64,000 nucleotides of DNA from Flectonema sp. DT1601 (Eukaryota; Euglenozoa; Diplonemea; Diplonemida; Diplonemidae), in contig OZ025782.1 of the NCBI GenBank assembly GCA_964019425.1, positions 1,596,380 to 1,660,379 on the forward strand. The letters are read 5' to 3'. The notes beneath the pieces are model-generated. The model was not told the DNA's origin. It saw only the letters and a program-made list of their open reading frames with translations, and ran no database searches. The position numbers and the translations under genes were made by a program. This document shows positions 62,246 through 64,000 of this stretch, in pieces (position 1 is the first letter of the stretch; every line of letters starts with the position of its first letter).

Positions 62246-64000
62246 CCGTACTGACTGCTGAGTTAGTGTATTTCTCAATGAGTCAGTTTTCTTTTTTATT
62301 GTTGTAAAAAGAAGTTTCGTGTTGGTATCTCAACCTACCTCCTCAACTGTGATTATTATGATTTTTAAACAAAACATCTCCTTGCTTACCGTAAGAGTGA
62401 TTAGACGGCGTTATCAATGAGAAAGCATGCCTGCTGAATGGGCTTGTTAGAATCTTTGCATTTTTTTTTTATATTTATCTTTATTTTTTATCTTGCGCTT
62501 GTCCTTTTCCTTCAAAGGGAAAAAAAAAAAAAAAATTCATGGCATACAAGGCTGCTTAGTGGTGTACTTATGGAGCTTCAGTAGAAGTTGTTGGGTAACA
62601 TCATAATGTAGATCAGTGGTTGTCTGGGTTTTTTAGACTCTGAATTTATTATCAATTATGCCTTTATCGTTTTTTTTTGTTTTGTTTTATACTTTATGCT
62701 TTGTTTAGGAAAACCGTGTGTCGTATCGTAGGTCTGTTTTGTGAAGAGAGTTCGAAAACACAGCCTTTGCTGCTTTTAACAGCATGATAAAACCGATTTA
62801 GAAGCAGCGCTTTTTTCTTTCCTCTTAAAGAAAGGCAATCCACTGCCTTTAATATAATGAGAACACAAAGATTTCTCACTCTAGTCTTATAGGATGGTTT
62901 TTCCTTTCCCTTTTTATGTTCCTCTCTTCTTTCCCGTATACTGTATTCACGGGATACAGTTTTCATCAGCGTATTTTACCTCTTCTTTTATTTACTTATT
63001 TATTTGGTTAACCTTCCATAGTTGTTGTTTTCTCTGCTCGTATGGTGTTTTTCTTTTTAAATATCATTTGAATTTATATGAGAAGACTTGCAGCTGCTGA
63101 GCTTGGTCGTTAGACCCAAAAGGTTCAGTTTGTTTTATTTTTTTTTCTCCTTTCCTGCTGTGCTCTATGAGTGCTATAACTGGTTCACGTAATCGTTTTT
63201 ACTTTCGTATTTGGGGGATCTTAGTTAGCGAATTTACGTCTTCTTGGATTCCTCGCTTATTCCACTCCTTTCTGTTCTTTTTGTTTCTTTTCTTCTCTTT
63301 TTTTTTCTTCTCTCGACAACTTGCTTGATAATAAAAAAATAATTGTAAGCTTTGGTTGGTTAACCGCTACGTCGCGCACGAGTCTTTTTGGTTTTTTATG
63401 TGTTGCAATTATAATTTTTTTTTCTTTTTTTTTTCCCCCTTTCTCTCTTTTTCCTTTTGTTCTTTTAGCGAACTGTACTTCAGACGCTGAGCTTTGCAGT
63501 TCTGTTTTTGTTTTGCCAAATTCCTAACCTACAAAGCAATCACCCGAGGGATGAGTCGTTTACTTGTCCGACCACTCTGTTGGTGTTTTATGATATTTCA
63601 GTATATCACATCACCAACCGTGGTAGTTATTTTCTTTATATGGAAATCGATAAGTCAATGTAAGAGAGGAATCCCTACATATTAATTATATCTAATTACC
63701 CTGTGGTGTTTCTTGTCAAGAAACGCTTTATTCTTCGATTTCCTCTGTTACTTGGCTTTGTCAAAAAGCAACGCATAGATTTTGTTAGTAAAATAACAAA
63801 AGAATCTCAATTTCTGTTTTTTTTTTTTTTTTTTTAAAGTTTTCTTTTTATATATACCAATGACAATGTACGTGATAAAAATATATTCGAAAGATCATCT
63901 TGCATTACATTGTCTTGTTTGGTTGTTGTAGTCTTGGTTTCAGAACTCAACTTTGCTCGCGGCATTTCTAACCAAATGTGTTCTTTTTTTGTACTACAAA
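62246..64000. other. Gene-free right end
   Basis: About 1.75 kb of AT-rich sequence with T runs (near 62,460, 63,415 and 63,820). Frames of 60-90 codons lack composition or similarity that would support a gene. No RNA gene is recognised. Confidence 0.5.

Overview
The window looks like nuclear DNA of a unicellular eukaryote, most likely a flagellate or amoeboflagellate of the excavate kind (Euglenozoa, Heterolobosea or relatives). The placement is an inference, not proven. Reasons: large receptor-type class III nucleotidyl cyclases occur as a local cluster. All host genes lie on the + strand, several only about 100-500 bases apart, and most have a pyrimidine-rich tract and an AG just before the start codon, as expected with trans-splicing. 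Short cis introns (GTATGT...AG, 64-517 bases) can be read in three genes. TAA, TAG and TGA all behave as stops. The sequence is AT-rich and crowded with homopolymer runs of A or T.

Layout. 1-13,800 is repetitive. Two satellite arrays in opposite orientation (about 476-2,760 on + and 4,008-7,250 on -) flank a spacer module. Two TIR elements sit inside (2,939-3,716 and 4,159-4,893). Then come a non-LTR retrotransposon ORF on the - strand (RT, zinc knuckle, restriction-like endonuclease, coiled-coil tail; 8,189-11,635) and a 1.7 kb minisatellite (11,636-13,315) that the ORF runs into. 13,800-17,400 holds fragments: a LINE RT piece, an unrecognised ORF, a minisatellite, a small secreted-type ORF and a broken DIRS/VIPER-like fossil. 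17,400-38,670 carries three nucleotidyl cyclase genes with about eight N-terminal membrane segments: one intact single gene (18,350-20,857), then a recent tandem duplication of about 4 kb whose first copy is decaying and whose second is intact. A gene-free stretch of about 10 kb full of poly(A)/poly(T) separates the single gene from the pair.

38,700-51,124 is a compact co-directional cluster: a UTP3/SAS10 ribosome-biogenesis gene with two introns, a secreted PHB-depolymerase/feruloyl-esterase-like hydrolase, an EF-hand protein, a 1,303-residue protein with SFI1-like repeats, and a Cache-type receptor cyclase with two 3' introns. 51,125-57,924 is intergenic, with a second TA-flanked TIR transposon (54,734-56,447). 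57,925-61,755 is a second Cache-type cyclase with the same exon plan, followed by a degenerate extra set of its terminal exons. The rest shows no gene.

How the genes work together: five cyclase loci share one intracellular plan. This is a helical linker ending in a YVP motif, a cyclase domain with all catalytic residues, and a second cyclase-fold domain that has lost them. Two unrelated sensors sit on top, an eight-pass membrane domain or an extracellular Cache domain. The most interesting system here is therefore a locally expanding set of cAMP (or cGMP) receptors with interchangeable sensors and a built-in pseudo-cyclase. The host genes between them (ribosome biogenesis, esterase, EF-hand, SFI1-like) look like ordinary neighbours.
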